This document shows positions 26,867 to 36,725 of a stretch of DNA of 64,000 nucleotides, one piece after another. The position numbers were made by a program, and so were the translations under genes. Origin of the DNA: Phenylobacterium sp. (GTDB lineage: Bacteria > Pseudomonadota > Alphaproteobacteria > Caulobacterales > Caulobacteraceae). Below the pieces are notes generated by a model, which searched no databases, was not told where the DNA came from, and saw only the letters and a program-made list of their open reading frames with translations. The stretch covers positions 62,001-126,000 of the forward strand of contig NZ_PNLB01000007.1 in assembly GCF_013822795.1 (NCBI RefSeq), given 5' to 3'. The first letter of the stretch is position 1; each line of letters begins with the position of its first letter.

Positions 26867-29221
26867 TTATTGCCGCGCCATCGCCACCTTCAGCCGTTCC
26901 TCAGGCGTCACCAGATGGTCGTGGTCGTCGCCGTTCTGGTCGAGCTGCACCCACTCGATCTGGCCGGTGAAGCTGTTGCCGGTGACGCCGTACTCGGGCG
27001 ACGCCGGTGAGCCCGTGTCAGCGCCGACGTCGCAGGCCTCATCGGCTGAGTAGCCCATCGGCTGGGTCTTCTCGACACGCCCCTTGCCGGCCGGCTTGCC
27101 GTCATAGAACAGCGTGACGTCGCCGCCCTTGGCCAGCCCACCGCCATCGTACTTGAACTCCATCCGCACCTGGTGCGCGCCGGCCGACAGCGGAGCATCC
27201 GCGCCGACGATGAAGTACTCGATCCCGAAGAAGTTGACGCAGTACTTGAGCTTGCCGTCCTTGAAGTACAGCGACCAGCCCCCGGCTTCGCCGCCCTGGG
27301 TGATCACCACGCCGTTTGCGCCTCCTTCCGGAACCGTCAGCTGGGCGGTCACGGAGTAGGACTTGTTCTTGAGGGCCAGCACACACGACTCCGACACCCG
27401 CATGCCCGGGAACAGCAGCTGGCTGTCGCCCACAATCAGCTGCGGTCGGCCGGCTATGTCAGGATTGACCCGCTCGAAGCCTCGGTCGTCCATCGGCACC
27501 ACGTTGTACTTGGTGGCCTCGATCAGCCACAGCCGCTGAAGCTCCAGGAGCTTCTTGGGCTCCTTGGCGACGATGTTGTTGGACTGGGTCCAGTCGTCGG
27601 GGCCGTAGAGTTCCCAGACGTCGTCGTCGAACGGCGGCGGCGCGTCGGCCTTCCAGGGCGTCCGGTGCCGGGTGCAGGCTGTCCAGCCGTTGTGGAAAAT
27701 GCCCCGGTTGCCCATCATCTCGAAGTACTGGACGACGTGTGTCTCCTCGGCCTTCGGGTCGGTGAAGGTCGGAGACATGCTGACGCCCTCGAACGGGGCC
27801 TGGGCGATGCTGTTGACGATCGCCGGCTCGGGCAGACCGCAGACCTCAAGCACGGTCTTGGCGACATCGATCACGTGATGAAACTGGGAGCGGATCTCGC
27901 CCTTGGCCTTGATCATCCTCGGCCAATGAACGATCGCCCCGTTGCGGGTGCCGCCCCAGTGCGAGGCGATCTGCTTGGTCCACTGATAAGGCGCGCAGAG
28001 GGCGTGGGCCCAGCCGACAGCGTAGTGGTTGTAGGCCTTCGGCGTGCCGAAATCGTCGATCTTGCTGAGCAGGAACTCCGTGGTCTCAATGCCCGGCAGG
28101 CCGTTGAGCGTGCACATTTCGTTGAAGCAGCCGTTGATCGTGCCCTCCGCCGACGCGCCGTTGTCGCCGATGATCAGGTAGATCAGCGTATCGTCCATGA
28201 TGCCGAGGTCATCGATTGCATCGAGCACTCGTCCGATCTCGTGGTCGGTCTGCTCCATGAAGCCAGCATAGATCTCCATCTGCTTGGCCAGGACCGGCTT
28301 GAGTTCGGCCGGCATGTCGTCCCAGGCGGGAATCTCGTCGTGGCGCTTGGTCAGCTGCGCATCCTGCGGGATCACGCCGAGCTTCTTCTGCCGCGCGACC
28401 GTCTCCTCGCGCAGCTTGTCCCAGCCGCCGTCGAACTTGCCCTTGTACTTGTCAGACCACGCCTTCGGCACATGGTGCGGGGCGTGGGTGGCGCCGGGGG
28501 CGTAGTAGACGAAGAACGGCTTGTCCGGCATCAGCACCTTTTGCTGACGGATCCAGGTGATCGCGCGGTCTGCAAGGTCCTCGTTGAGGGTGTAGCCCTC
28601 CTCCGGGGTCTTGGGCGGCTCGACCGCCTTGGTGCCTTCGTAGAGGCCGGGATAGTACTGGTTCGCCTCGCCGCCGACGAAGCCATAGAAGTGCTCGAAG
28701 CCCGATCCTGTCGGCCACTGCGTGAAGGGGCCCATCGGCGACACTTCCCAGATCGGCACCTCGTGGCACTTGCCGAACTGCGCCGTCGAGAAGCCGTTCA
28801 GCTTCAGAATTTCGGCCAGCGGCGCCTTGTTCTTGGGCCGCACGCCGCTGTTGCCCGGCGCCGAGGTGGCCATCTCGGTGATCGCGCCCATCCCGACCGA
28901 GTGATGGTTGCGGCCAGTCAGCAAAGCCTGGCGGGTCGGCGAGCAAAGCGCCGTCGTGTGGAACCGGTTGTACTTGAGGCCCCCAGCCGCCAGCCTCTCG
29001 AAGTTCGGCGTATGGCACGGCCCGCCGAACACCGATGAGGAGCCAAACCCAGCGTCGTCGACCAGGATGATCACCACGTTCGGCGCCTCCTTGGGCGGGC
29101 GCAGCGCCTTGATCGCTGGATACTTGGTGTTCGGATCCTTCGCGTCATAGGTCGTCAATCCGACGTGCTGCGCATCGGGAATGGGAAGGATCGTGCGCGA
29201 CAGGGGCTGTTCGGCGGCCAT
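26867..29221 (-). CDS. Arylsulfatase (type I sulfatase, no signal peptide)
   Basis: A 784-residue sulfatase. Metal-binding VVIILVDDAGFGSSS (Asp55, Asp56), the formylglycine motif C93-S-P-T-R97 within LCSPTRQALLTGRN, and DTLIYLIIGDNGASAEG are present, followed by HWGGTRNGAIVHWP. The last roughly 200 residues (VLALKNKSYSVTAQLTVP, DVTLFYDGKPAGKGRV) form a beta-sandwich like the C-terminal domain of this subfamily. It hydrolyses sulfate esters after Cys93 is converted to formylglycine. The N-terminus (MAAEQPLSRTILPIPD) has no signal peptide, so it is probably cytosolic, as in Pseudomonas AtsA. No maturase or transporter is adjacent. Confidence 0.93.
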   Translation of the reverse strand: MAAEQPLSRTILPIPDAQHVGLTTYDAKDPNTKYPAIKALRPPKEAPNVVIILVDDAGFGSSSVFGGPCHTPNFERLAAGGLKYNRFHTTALCSPTRQALLTGRNHHSVGMGAITEMATSAPGNSGVRPKNKAPLAEILKLNGFSTAQFGKCHEVPIWEVSPMGPFTQWPTGSGFEHFYGFVGGEANQYYPGLYEGTKAVEPPKTPEEGYTLNEDLADRAITWIRQQKVLMPDKPFFVYYAPGATHAPHHVPKAWSDKYKGKFDGGWDKLREETVARQKKLGVIPQDAQLTKRHDEIPAWDDMPAELKPVLAKQMEIYAGFMEQTDHEIGRVLDAIDDLGIMDDTLIYLIIGDNGASAEGTINGCFNEMCTLNGLPGIETTEFLLSKIDDFGTPKAYNHYAVGWAHALCAPYQWTKQIASHWGGTRNGAIVHWPRMIKAKGEIRSQFHHVIDVAKTVLEVCGLPEPAIVNSIAQAPFEGVSMSPTFTDPKAEETHVVQYFEMMGNRGIFHNGWTACTRHRTPWKADAPPPFDDDVWELYGPDDWTQSNNIVAKEPKKLLELQRLWLIEATKYNVVPMDDRGFERVNPDIAGRPQLIVGDSQLLFPGMRVSESCVLALKNKSYSVTAQLTVPEGGANGVVITQGGEAGGWSLYFKDGKLKYCVNFFGIEYFIVGADAPLSAGAHQVRMEFKYDGGGLAKGGDVTLFYDGKPAGKGRVEKTQPMGYSADEACDVGADTGSPASPEYGVTGNSFTGQIEWVQLDQNGDDHDHLVTPEERLKVAMARQ

Positions 29222-29275
29222 GACGGAGCTCCATTGGGGTTTGCTCCATTTGACGGCCCCCTCGGGGTTCTATCC

Positions 29276-29309
29276 CTCAGGTTTCCACCTGAGCCCTTAG
29301 GGGGAAACC
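29276..29309. promoter_or_regulatory. Inverted-repeat cluster upstream of the arylsulfatase gene
   Basis: CTCAGGT-TTCC-ACCTGAG (29276-29293) is a perfect 7-bp inverted repeat. It is followed by CCCTTAGGGG, and GGTTTCC (29280-29286) is repeated in reverse complement as GGAAACC (29303-29309). The cluster lies 55-90 bases before the arylsulfatase start and about 130 before hdaA, as expected for an operator controlling one of the divergent genes. The regulator is unknown. Confidence 0.45.
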
Positions 29310-29434
29310 ACCTGTGGCGCGGATTTCTCCCATGAAAACCGCAAGTCATCCCCAAGCCCAGCTTGCCGGCGCGGTGACCGGTCCGGTCCGACTTGGTAAA
29401 TGAACAGCCTGTTTCAGTGGTCCGGACCTGGCGC

Positions 29435-30106
29435 ATGACGCGGCAACTACGCCTGAAGCTGCGACGTCCTGTTTCGCACCGGCGCGAAGACTTCGTCGTC
29501 GGCCCTTCGAACGCCCAGGCCATTTCGGCCCTCGACGCCTGGCCGGCATGGCCGGGCGGCGCGCTGGCGCTGTTCGGGCCAGAGGGCAGCGGCAAGACGC
29601 ACCTGGCGCGCGAATGGGCCCAGCGGGCCGGCGCGCTGATCATGGACCGCGTCATCCCCGACGTCGCCGCGGCCGCGGGTCGCCCTGTGCTGCTGGAAGA
29701 CGTCGACCAGGGCGTCGACGACGAAGCGTTGTTCCACCTGATCAACATGGCCGGCCGCGAGGGCGCGGGCCTGCTGCTCACCGCGCGCGAGGCGCCGGCG
29801 GCGTGGCGCGCCGGGTTGCCGGACCTGCGCTCGCGCCTCAACGCCCTGCTCGTCGCCGAGATCGAGGAGCCGGACGATGAAGTGCTGGAGGGCGTTCTAA
29901 GAAAATTCTTCCGCGAGCGGAGCATTCGCCCGCCCAAGGAGGTTTATCCATATCTGCTGCGCCGCATGGAGCGGTCGATCCCATGCGCGCGTGAAATCGT
30001 GAAGCGGCTGGATGAAGCCGCTGACGATGAACAACGCCCCATTTCGCGCACGCTTGCGCGACAGATTCTTGAAGATGATACGGAGAATCTTGACCTTTTC
30101 GAGTGA
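29435..30106 (+). CDS. hdaA: HdaA/DnaA-family regulatory inactivator
   Basis: A 223-residue AAA+ protein lacking the DnaA DNA-binding domain. The N-terminus MTRQLRLKLRRPVSHRREDF contains QLRLKL, a beta-clamp-binding motif. Walker A is FGPEGSGKTHL, Walker B is VLLEDVDQG, sensor 1 is LLLTAREAPAAW, and DLRSRLNALL follows. HdaA stimulates ATP hydrolysis by DnaA on the clamp and so prevents over-initiation of replication in Caulobacter. ATG 29435 is chosen over an in-frame TTG at 29393 because it places the clamp motif at the N-terminus. It is followed by ppk 39 bases downstream, an order conserved in Caulobacterales. Confidence 0.87.
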   Translation: MTRQLRLKLRRPVSHRREDFVVGPSNAQAISALDAWPAWPGGALALFGPEGSGKTHLAREWAQRAGALIMDRVIPDVAAAAGRPVLLEDVDQGVDDEALFHLINMAGREGAGLLLTAREAPAAWRAGLPDLRSRLNALLVAEIEEPDDEVLEGVLRKFFRERSIRPPKEVYPYLLRRMERSIPCAREIVKRLDEAADDEQRPISRTLARQILEDDTENLDLFE

Positions 30107-30145
30107 CGACTTGCGAGACCCGAACGGCTGGTCCAGAACCAGCCC

Positions 30146-32365
30146 ATGTCTACGGAAGCGCCCTCGATGACCTATGCCGCCCCCGCGCCGCGGCCGGCCG
30201 ACGCCGGCCCCCTGGCCCTCGACCCTGAGCTCTTCGGCTCCCCTGACCGCTTCTTCAATCGCGAACTCTCGTGGCTGGCCTTCAACGAGCGCGTGCTCGA
30301 CGAGAGCAAAAACCCCCGACATCCGCTGCTCGAACGCCTGCGCTTTCTGTCGATTTCGGCCAACAACCTCGACGAATTCTACATGGTGCGCGTCGCCGGC
30401 CTGAAGGCCCAGGCCCGCGAAGGCGTGCGCGCCGTCAGCCAGGACGGCCTGACCGCTGCCGAGCAACTGGTGCGGGTCAACGCCGAGGCCGCCAACCTGA
30501 TGGCCGACCAGCAGTCGCAATGGCGCCGGCTGCGCGAAGAGCTGGCTGGTGAAGGCCTGACGGTCGTCATGGCCGACGACGTCACGCCCGCTGAGAAGCA
30601 GGCGCTGGAAGGCATCTTCCTGTCACGTGTGTTCCCGGTGCTGACGCCGCTGGCCATCGACCCGGCGCATCCCTTCCCGTTCATTCCGAACCTGGCCTTC
30701 TCGATCGTGCTCAAACTGAAGGGCAAGTCGGACGGGCGCATGCTCTACGCATTGGTGCCGATCCCGGCGCAGGTCGCCCGGTTCTGGGAGCTTCCGGCCG
30801 CCACCAGCCGCCGGAAGCGGCCCGAGCGCCGGTCGATCAGCCTGGAGAGCCTGACCGCGCTCTTCCTGGACCACCTGTTTCCCGACAGCGAGGTCGAGGC
30901 CCTGGGTGTGATCCGGCTGATCCGCGACAGCGACGTGGAAATCGAGGAAGAGGCCGAAGACCTGGTCCGCGAGTTCGAGGTGCGTCTGAAGCAGCGTCGC
31001 CTGGGCTCGGTCGTGCGCGTCGAGATCGAGGCGACGATGCCTCAGGAACTGCGCAACTTCATCGTCGAGAACCTGCACGCCAAGGACGAGGACATCATCC
31101 TCATCGATGGCCTGTTGGGCCTAGACGAGCTGTCGCAGCTCATCCCGTCCAACCGGCCTGATCTGAAGTTCAAGCCGTTCGAGGCGCGCTTCCCCGAGCG
31201 GATCCGCGACTATGGCGGCGACTGCTTCGCGGCCATCCGGGCCAAGGACATCCTGGTCCACCACCCATTCGAGAGCTTCGACGTGGTGATCCAGTTCATC
31301 CGTCAGGCGGCTCGCGACCCCAACGTGCTGGCGATCAAGCAGACGCTTTATCGGACCTCCTCGGACAGTCCGATCGTCGCGGCCCTGATCGAGGCGGCCG
31401 AGAACGGCAAGAACGTCACCGCCCTGGTCGAGATCAAGGCGCGCTTCGACGAGGAAGCGAACCTGAAGTGGGCGCGCGATCTGGAACGCGCCGGCGTGCA
31501 CGTCGTCTTCGGCTTCGTGGAGTACAAGACCCACGCGAAGCTCTCGATGGTCGTGCGCAAGGAAGGCGACCAGCTGCGCACCTACTGCCACTTCGGCACC
31601 GGCAACTACCACCCGGTTACCGCGCGCATTTACACCGACCTGTCGCTGTTCACCTGCGACCCGGCGCTCGGCCGCGACAGCGCCAAGGTGTTCAACTTCA
31701 TCACCGGCTACGCCCGGCCTGAGCACCTGGAGAAGCTGTCACCCTCGCCGCTGACGATGAAGGCCGACTTGCTGACGTTCATCATGCGCGAGGTGCAGAA
31801 CGCCCGTGACGGCAAGCCTGCCGGGATCTGGGCCAAGCTGAACTCTCTGGTCGATCCAGTAATCGTCGACGCCCTCTACGAAGCCAGCCAGGCCGGTGTT
31901 TCGATCGACCTGGTGATCCGCGGCATCTGTTGCCTGCGCCCCGGCGTGCCCGGCCTGTCTGAGAACATCCGCGTCAAGTCGATCGTCGGCCGCTTCCTGG
32001 AGCACGCCCGAATCGTCACCTTCGCCAACGGCGCGGCGATGCCCTCGGCCGAAAACCGGGTGTTCATCTCGTCGGCCGACTGGATGCCCCGCAACCTCGA
32101 TCGGCGCGTGGAATGCCTGACGCCCGTCGAGAACCCGACGGTCCACCAACAGGTTCTGCAGCAGATCATGGTGGCCAATCTGAAGGATGAAGCGCAAAGC
32201 TGGACGCTCGACGCGGACGGCCGCTATACCCGGGACCCGTCGTGGGACCACCCGGGCGCTTTCTCCGCGCACGAGTACTTCATGACCAATCCCAGCCTGT
32301 CAGGCCGGGGGCAAAAGGTGAAGGACATGCCGCGCGCGATTGATCATGTGGCCCCGCGCGGATAG
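30146..32365 (+). CDS. ppk1: Polyphosphate kinase 1
   Basis: A 739-residue enzyme that reversibly polymerises the gamma phosphate of ATP into polyphosphate. N-domain signatures are [18 protein letters not shown] and [24 protein letters not shown]. Others are [87 protein letters not shown] and [13 protein letters not shown] (catalytic histidine region), and [21 protein letters not shown]. It overlaps ppx by 20 bases, making a synthesis/degradation pair, and is preceded by hdaA. Confidence 0.96.
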   Translation: MSTEAPSMTYAAPAPRPADAGPLALDPELFGSPDRFFNRELSWLAFNERVLDESKNPRHPLLERLRFLSISANNLDEFYMVRVAGLKAQAREGVRAVSQDGLTAAEQLVRVNAEAANLMADQQSQWRRLREELAGEGLTVVMADDVTPAEKQALEGIFLSRVFPVLTPLAIDPAHPFPFIPNLAFSIVLKLKGKSDGRMLYALVPIPAQVARFWELPAATSRRKRPERRSISLESLTALFLDHLFPDSEVEALGVIRLIRDSDVEIEEEAEDLVREFEVRLKQRRLGSVVRVEIEATMPQELRNFIVENLHAKDEDIILIDGLLGLDELSQLIPSNRPDLKFKPFEARFPERIRDYGGDCFAAIRAKDILVHHPFESFDVVIQFIRQAARDPNVLAIKQTLYRTSSDSPIVAALIEAAENGKNVTALVEIKARFDEEANLKWARDLERAGVHVVFGFVEYKTHAKLSMVVRKEGDQLRTYCHFGTGNYHPVTARIYTDLSLFTCDPALGRDSAKVFNFITGYARPEHLEKLSPSPLTMKADLLTFIMREVQNARDGKPAGIWAKLNSLVDPVIVDALYEASQAGVSIDLVIRGICCLRPGVPGLSENIRVKSIVGRFLEHARIVTFANGAAMPSAENRVFISSADWMPRNLDRRVECLTPVENPTVHQQVLQQIMVANLKDEAQSWTLDADGRYTRDPSWDHPGAFSAHEYFMTNPSLSGRGQKVKDMPRAIDHVAPRG

Positions 32366-33881
32366 CCGGGCGTTTCAGGGCGACCCTGGGGCTAATGCGT
32401 TTCAGGATCCAAGTTCGCGCCAGACCGCCGTCATCGACGTCGGCTCCAATTCGGTGCGCCTGGTCATCTACCGACTTGAAGGACGAGCCATCTGGACCGT
32501 CTTCAACGAGAAGGCCTTGGCCGGCCTCGGCCGCGATTTGCCCGCCACCGGCCGGCTGTCGCCTGACGGTGTCGAGACGGCGATGGTCGCCCTGCGCCGG
32601 TTTCGCGCCGCCCTGAGCGGCTGGAACCGGGCCGACATCTTCGCTGTGGCGACCGCCGCGGTGCGCGAGGCTTCGGACGGGCCGGCGTTTCTGGCCCGGG
32701 TCGAGATGGAGACCGGCCTGCGGCTAAGGGTGATTTCCGGCTCAGAGGAGGCGCGCTACGCCGCGCTTGGCGTCGTCGCCGGCCAGCCGGACGCCGCCGG
32801 GGTCGTCGGCGACCTTGGCGGCTCGAGCCTCGAGCTCGTTCACCTGGATCCGGCCGCGCCGCGCGACGGGATCACCCTGCCGCTGGGCCCGTTCGCGCTC
32901 GGCGCGCCGCGCCCTCTCGAGGTCGACAAGGTCCGCAAGATCATCGACCAGCGCATCGACGGCGCCGGACTGGCTTTCCGGTCTCGAGAATTCCATGCCG
33001 TCGGCGGCGCCTGGCGGAACCTGGCGCTCCTCCACATGGAGATGGCCGACTACCCGCTCCGCGTCGCCCACCAGTACGAGATGAACCGCTCCGACGCAGT
33101 CGACGTCGCTCGCTTTGTCGCCCGGCAATCAAAGGGCAGCCTGGAGCGGATGCAAGGCCTGTCCAAGAAACGCTTCGATACCCTGCCCTATTCGGCCCTG
33201 GTGCTCGACGCCCTGATTGAGCGCCTGGGCATCGAACGCATCGTGATCTCGGCCTACGGCCTGCGCGAGGGGCTGCTACTCGAGGCCATGCCGCCCGAGG
33301 AAGCTGCACGCGACCCGCTAATCGAGGGCTGCGAGGCGTTGACCACGGTACGTGGACTGTCCGCGGACCTCGGCACGGCGCTTCACCAATGGCTGCAACC
33401 GGCCTTCGCCCAACTTGCGCCCGTGTTCGGTGCGCGGGAGCCGACCTTGATCGCTGCGGCCTGCCGCCTTGCCGACCTTGGCGCCCGACTACACCCCGAC
33501 CATCGCGGTGAACTGGCTTTCGAACAGGTGTTGCGTGCGCCGATCGCCGGCATGAACCACCCCGAGCGAGCCTTCCTGGCCAGCGCCGCCTTCGCCCGGC
33601 ACTCGTCGGCTCCCAGCACGCCAGATCCGCAAACCGTCGCCAAGGTGCTGTCGACGGAACGTCGCCAGCGGGCCCGCGCGCTCGGCTCGGCGATCCGGTT
33701 GGGCTGCGACCTCTCCGGACGCAACGCCAGCCTGCTGCCCCACTCGGCCCTGACCATCGACGGGGACCGGCTGGTGCTTTCGGCTCAGGAGGGCTGGGGC
33801 GACATGCTTTTGGGCGAGCAGACGACCAAACGCGCGCAGGCCCTCGCCCAGGCCTTGCGGCTGAAGCTCCAGGTCGGCTGA
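32346..33881 (+). CDS. ppx: Exopolyphosphatase (Ppx/GppA family)
   Basis: A 511-residue ASKHA-fold phosphatase. Phosphate-1 motif [19 protein letters not shown] (residues about 28-46), phosphate-2 region [17 protein letters not shown] and the [19 protein letters not shown] stretch are family hallmarks. The C-terminal half has helical HD-like content ([36 protein letters not shown]). It removes terminal phosphates from polyphosphate or pppGpp. ATG 32346 lies within the end of ppk1; an alternative TTG is six bases upstream. Confidence 0.93.
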   Translation: MWPRADSRAFQGDPGANAFQDPSSRQTAVIDVGSNSVRLVIYRLEGRAIWTVFNEKALAGLGRDLPATGRLSPDGVETAMVALRRFRAALSGWNRADIFAVATAAVREASDGPAFLARVEMETGLRLRVISGSEEARYAALGVVAGQPDAAGVVGDLGGSSLELVHLDPAAPRDGITLPLGPFALGAPRPLEVDKVRKIIDQRIDGAGLAFRSREFHAVGGAWRNLALLHMEMADYPLRVAHQYEMNRSDAVDVARFVARQSKGSLERMQGLSKKRFDTLPYSALVLDALIERLGIERIVISAYGLREGLLLEAMPPEEAARDPLIEGCEALTTVRGLSADLGTALHQWLQPAFAQLAPVFGAREPTLIAAACRLADLGARLHPDHRGELAFEQVLRAPIAGMNHPERAFLASAAFARHSSAPSTPDPQTVAKVLSTERRQRARALGSAIRLGCDLSGRNASLLPHSALTIDGDRLVLSAQEGWGDMLLGEQTTKRAQALAQALRLKLQVG

Positions 33882-33898
33882 GGCGGACTGCAACCAAG

Positions 33899-33927
33899 CT
33901 GTCATCGGCGCGTCACGCCGCTGTAGC
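33899..33927 (+). promoter_or_regulatory. Putative Pho box (PhoB site) upstream of phoA
   Basis: Three heptamers at exact 11-base intervals: CTGTCAT (33899-33905), GCGTCAC (33910-33916) and CTGTAGC (33921-33927), separated by four-base spacers. Alphaproteobacterial Pho boxes are direct repeats of CTGTCAT with four-base spacers. The site lies 46-74 bases before the phosphatase start. Confidence 0.6.
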
Positions 33928-33972
33928 CAATCACCACCAAGAGGACGCCCAACAGTATGGAGGGCGTGAACC

Positions 33973-35343
33973 TTGGCGAACATCGGCGGCAAGTTGGCGG
34001 CGGGGCTCTGCGCCCTGGCCTTGGCGGCAGGACCGGCCTCGGCCGCCGAGCGGGCCAGGAACGTGATCCTGTTCATCGGCGATGGGATGGGCGTCTCGAC
34101 CCTGACCGCGGCGCGGATCTATGACGGCCAAAAGCGCGGCGTCGACGGCGCCTCCAACGTGCTGTCCTTCGAGACGTTTCCCGACCTGGCGCTGGTTCGC
34201 ACCTATTCGGCCGACAGCCTAGTCACGGATTCCGCCGCCGGGGCCTCGGCGCTACTGACTGGACGGCGCACGCTGAACGGAGCGCTCGGCGTCACCGACC
34301 AGATCAAGTTCGCCGACTGCGCGTCAGCCAAGGGGCAATCGGCCCCCACCCTGGCCGAGCAGGCCAAGCAGGCCGGGCTGGCGGTGGGCGTCGTCACGAC
34401 CGCCGCGATCACCGACGCCACGCCGGCCTCGCTCTATGCACACACCCCGTCCCGGCGGTGGCAGGCGGACGCCGACCTGCCGCCGGAGGCCGTGGAAGCC
34501 GGCTGCATCGACATCGCCCGCCAGATGCTGGACGTTCCCAATGCGGCCCGGTTCGACGTCATGCTCGGCGGCGGCCAGGCGAACTTCGTGGCCGAGGACG
34601 GCAAGCGGATGGACGGCCGCGACCTGACGGCTGAGTGGCGGCAGGCAGGCGGCCTCTACGTGCAGACCGGAACCGAACTGGCCCAAGTCCCCAAGAACGG
34701 TGCTCCGTTGCTGGGCCTCTTCGCCCCGAACAACATGATGCGCGACACCGCCCGCCAAGCGACAGACACGGATGCGCCGACCCTGACGCAGATGACCACC
34801 CAGGCGATCGAGCGGCTGGCCGCAAACAGGAAGGGATACTTCCTGATGGTCGAGGGCGCCCTGATCGACAAGGCGCACCACGTCAGCCTGGCCGGCGAGG
34901 CCCTGAACGAGACCGTGGAGTTCGCCAAGGCGATCGCCGCGGCCGCAGCGATGACCGACCCGAAGGACACCCTGATCATCGTCACCGCCGACCACAGCCA
35001 CGGCCTGACCATCAACGGCGGGGCGCGCGACTCCTCGATTCTCGGCGTCCTGCAAGGCAACGACGACGACCCGCCGGTGGCGCTCGACGGCCGCACGGTG
35101 CCGATCCTGATGTACGCGACCGGCCCTGGCGCCCCGGCCGCCGGCGAACCGCGCTCCGTGCCGAGCAAGAGCGACATCGACGACCCTGACCGCCTGACCT
35201 ACGCCGCCGTGCCGTTGATGAGCGCCGCGCACACCGGCGAGGACGTCGCAGCCTATGCTCGCGGTCCCGGGGCCTCGAAGATCCGAGGCCTTATGGACCA
35301 GCCCGGCGTCAACCGCGTGATGCGCGAGGCGTTGGGTCTCTAG
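33973..35343 (+). CDS. phoA: Alkaline phosphatase (PhoA family)
   Basis: A 456-residue exported metalloenzyme. The signal peptide ANIGGKLAAGLCALALAAGPASAAE is followed by VILFIGDGMG (Asp37, metal ligand) and the nucleophile motif DSAAGASALLTG (Asp86-Ser87). LMVEGALIDKAHH and IIVTADHSHGL supply further metal ligands. It releases phosphate in the periplasm. The start is a TTG at 33973, supported by a GGAGGG ribosome-binding site ending about eight bases upstream; the ATG at 33957 is out of frame. The Pho-box-like array upstream suggests induction by phosphate starvation. Confidence 0.93.
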   Translation: MANIGGKLAAGLCALALAAGPASAAERARNVILFIGDGMGVSTLTAARIYDGQKRGVDGASNVLSFETFPDLALVRTYSADSLVTDSAAGASALLTGRRTLNGALGVTDQIKFADCASAKGQSAPTLAEQAKQAGLAVGVVTTAAITDATPASLYAHTPSRRWQADADLPPEAVEAGCIDIARQMLDVPNAARFDVMLGGGQANFVAEDGKRMDGRDLTAEWRQAGGLYVQTGTELAQVPKNGAPLLGLFAPNNMMRDTARQATDTDAPTLTQMTTQAIERLAANRKGYFLMVEGALIDKAHHVSLAGEALNETVEFAKAIAAAAAMTDPKDTLIIVTADHSHGLTINGGARDSSILGVLQGNDDDPPVALDGRTVPILMYATGPGAPAAGEPRSVPSKSDIDDPDRLTYAAVPLMSAAHTGEDVAAYARGPGASKIRGLMDQPGVNRVMREALGL

Positions 35344-35419
35344 CTGCGCCGTCGCCACTAGCCACGCGGGCGTACCTCCCCCTAGAATTCGCACAACAAG
35401 AATCTCTGGGGGAACCGCC

Positions 35420-36685
35420 ATGAGCATTACGCGCAAGGGCCTGCTCGTCGGGCTGCTGTCTTCGGCCGCCATCGTCGCCGGCCCCGCCTTCGCCGAGGTC
35501 AAGCTGGCGAACCCGGCCGAGGCAGGGATGTCCAAGGAGGGCCTGGCCGCCCTCGACAAGAGCTTCCACGGTCTGGTCGACGACGGGCGGCTGGCCGGCG
35601 TCACCACCCTGGTGGCGCGTCACGGGAAGGTGGTCCACTTCGACGCCTACGGCGTCCAGGATGTCGGCACTGCCGCGCCGATGAAGCGCGACACGATCTT
35701 CCGCATCGCCTCGATGACCAAGCCCGTGACCGGCGTGGCGATGATGATCCTCTTCGAAGAGGGCAAGTGGAAGCTGGACGACCCTGTCGCCAAGTACATC
35801 CCCGAGTTCGCCGACCTGAAGGTCAAAGGGCCGGATGGAACCCTGGTCGCCCAGACCCACCCGATGACCATGCGCGAACTGATGAGCCACACGGCGGGCT
35901 TCGACGTCTCCGGCGGATACGCCCCCGACGTCACCGACCGCAACCAGCCGCTGCAGGCGATGATCGACAAGCTGGCGAAGCTGCCGCTGGCGGTCCAGCC
36001 CGGCGCCGACTGGCGCTATGGGCCCAGCGTGAACATCCAGGGCTACATCGTCGAGAAGCTGTCGGGCCAACCGCTGGACGTCTTCTTCCAGCAACGCATC
36101 TTCGCGCCCCTGAAGATGACCGACACGGGCTTTGCGGTCCCGGCCGCCAGCGTTTCGCGGGTGGCCTCGATCCACAGCTACGACCCAGCCAAGAAGCTGA
36201 TCGTGCCGCCGAACCCCGTTGATCCGTCGGTGAAGCCGGCGCTGCTGTCCGGCTCGGGCGGCCTACTGTCGACGACCGAGGACTACTGGCGGTTCTCACA
36301 GATGCTGTTGAATGACGGCGAACTCGACGGCGCGCGCATCCTGAAGCCGGAAACCGTCAAGCTGATGCGCAAGAACGTCCTGAAGGACGGTGTGCTGGTC
36401 GACCTCTACGGTCCCAGCATGCAGGGCGTCGGCTTCGGCATGGACTTCGCCGTCATCCTCGATCCGGGCAAGGCCGAAACCCCGCAGGGCCAGGACAGCT
36501 ACTACTGGGGCGGCGCGTTTGGGACGTGGTTCTGGATCGACCCGACCAACGACCTGGTCTTCGTCGGCATGATCCAGAACCTGAACGGCTCGATCCCTGG
36601 CCGCGACACGCCAGAGGTCCGCTCGATCTCGTATCCGCTGGTCTATGGCGCGCTGACCGACACGGCCAAGCAGGACGCCCAATAG
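35420..36685 (+). CDS. Serine hydrolase of the beta-lactamase/transpeptidase (class C) fold
   Basis: A 421-residue exported protein with signal peptide MSITRKGLLVGLLSSAAIVAGPAFA. The SxxK catalytic motif is S98-M-T-K101 within FRIASMTKPVTGVAMM. The tyrosine motif lies in DWRYGPSVNIQGYIVEKLSG, and the third motif region is the YYWGGAFGTWFWIDP stretch typical of esterase-like members (EstB/LovD/PBP4*-type). The family includes esterases, D-aminopeptidases and lactonases; substrate is not predictable. The long final YYWGGAFGTWFWIDP motif argues against a true AmpC beta-lactamase. A hairpin terminator follows directly. Confidence 0.88.
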   Translation: MSITRKGLLVGLLSSAAIVAGPAFAEVKLANPAEAGMSKEGLAALDKSFHGLVDDGRLAGVTTLVARHGKVVHFDAYGVQDVGTAAPMKRDTIFRIASMTKPVTGVAMMILFEEGKWKLDDPVAKYIPEFADLKVKGPDGTLVAQTHPMTMRELMSHTAGFDVSGGYAPDVTDRNQPLQAMIDKLAKLPLAVQPGADWRYGPSVNIQGYIVEKLSGQPLDVFFQQRIFAPLKMTDTGFAVPAASVSRVASIHSYDPAKKLIVPPNPVDPSVKPALLSGSGGLLSTTEDYWRFSQMLLNDGELDGARILKPETVKLMRKNVLKDGVLVDLYGPSMQGVGFGMDFAVILDPGKAETPQGQDSYYWGGAFGTWFWIDPTNDLVFVGMIQNLNGSIPGRDTPEVRSISYPLVYGALTDTAKQDAQ

Positions 36686-36687
36686 CA

Positions 36688-36725
36688 AGAAGGCGGCGCA
36701 GCGGTTTCCCGTCGCGTCGCCTTCT
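36688..36725 (+). terminator. Putative terminator after the serine hydrolase
   Basis: AGAAGGCG (36688-36695) pairs with CGCCTTCT (36718-36725), with additional inner pairing, starting three bases after the stop codon. The downstream tail CATTCC is only weakly T-rich. Confidence 0.5.

Noticed and set aside
27173-29038. 621-residue frame antisense to the arylsulfatase
   Set aside because: Long antisense frames are expected at this GC content; the arylsulfatase has full catalytic motifs, while this frame has none.
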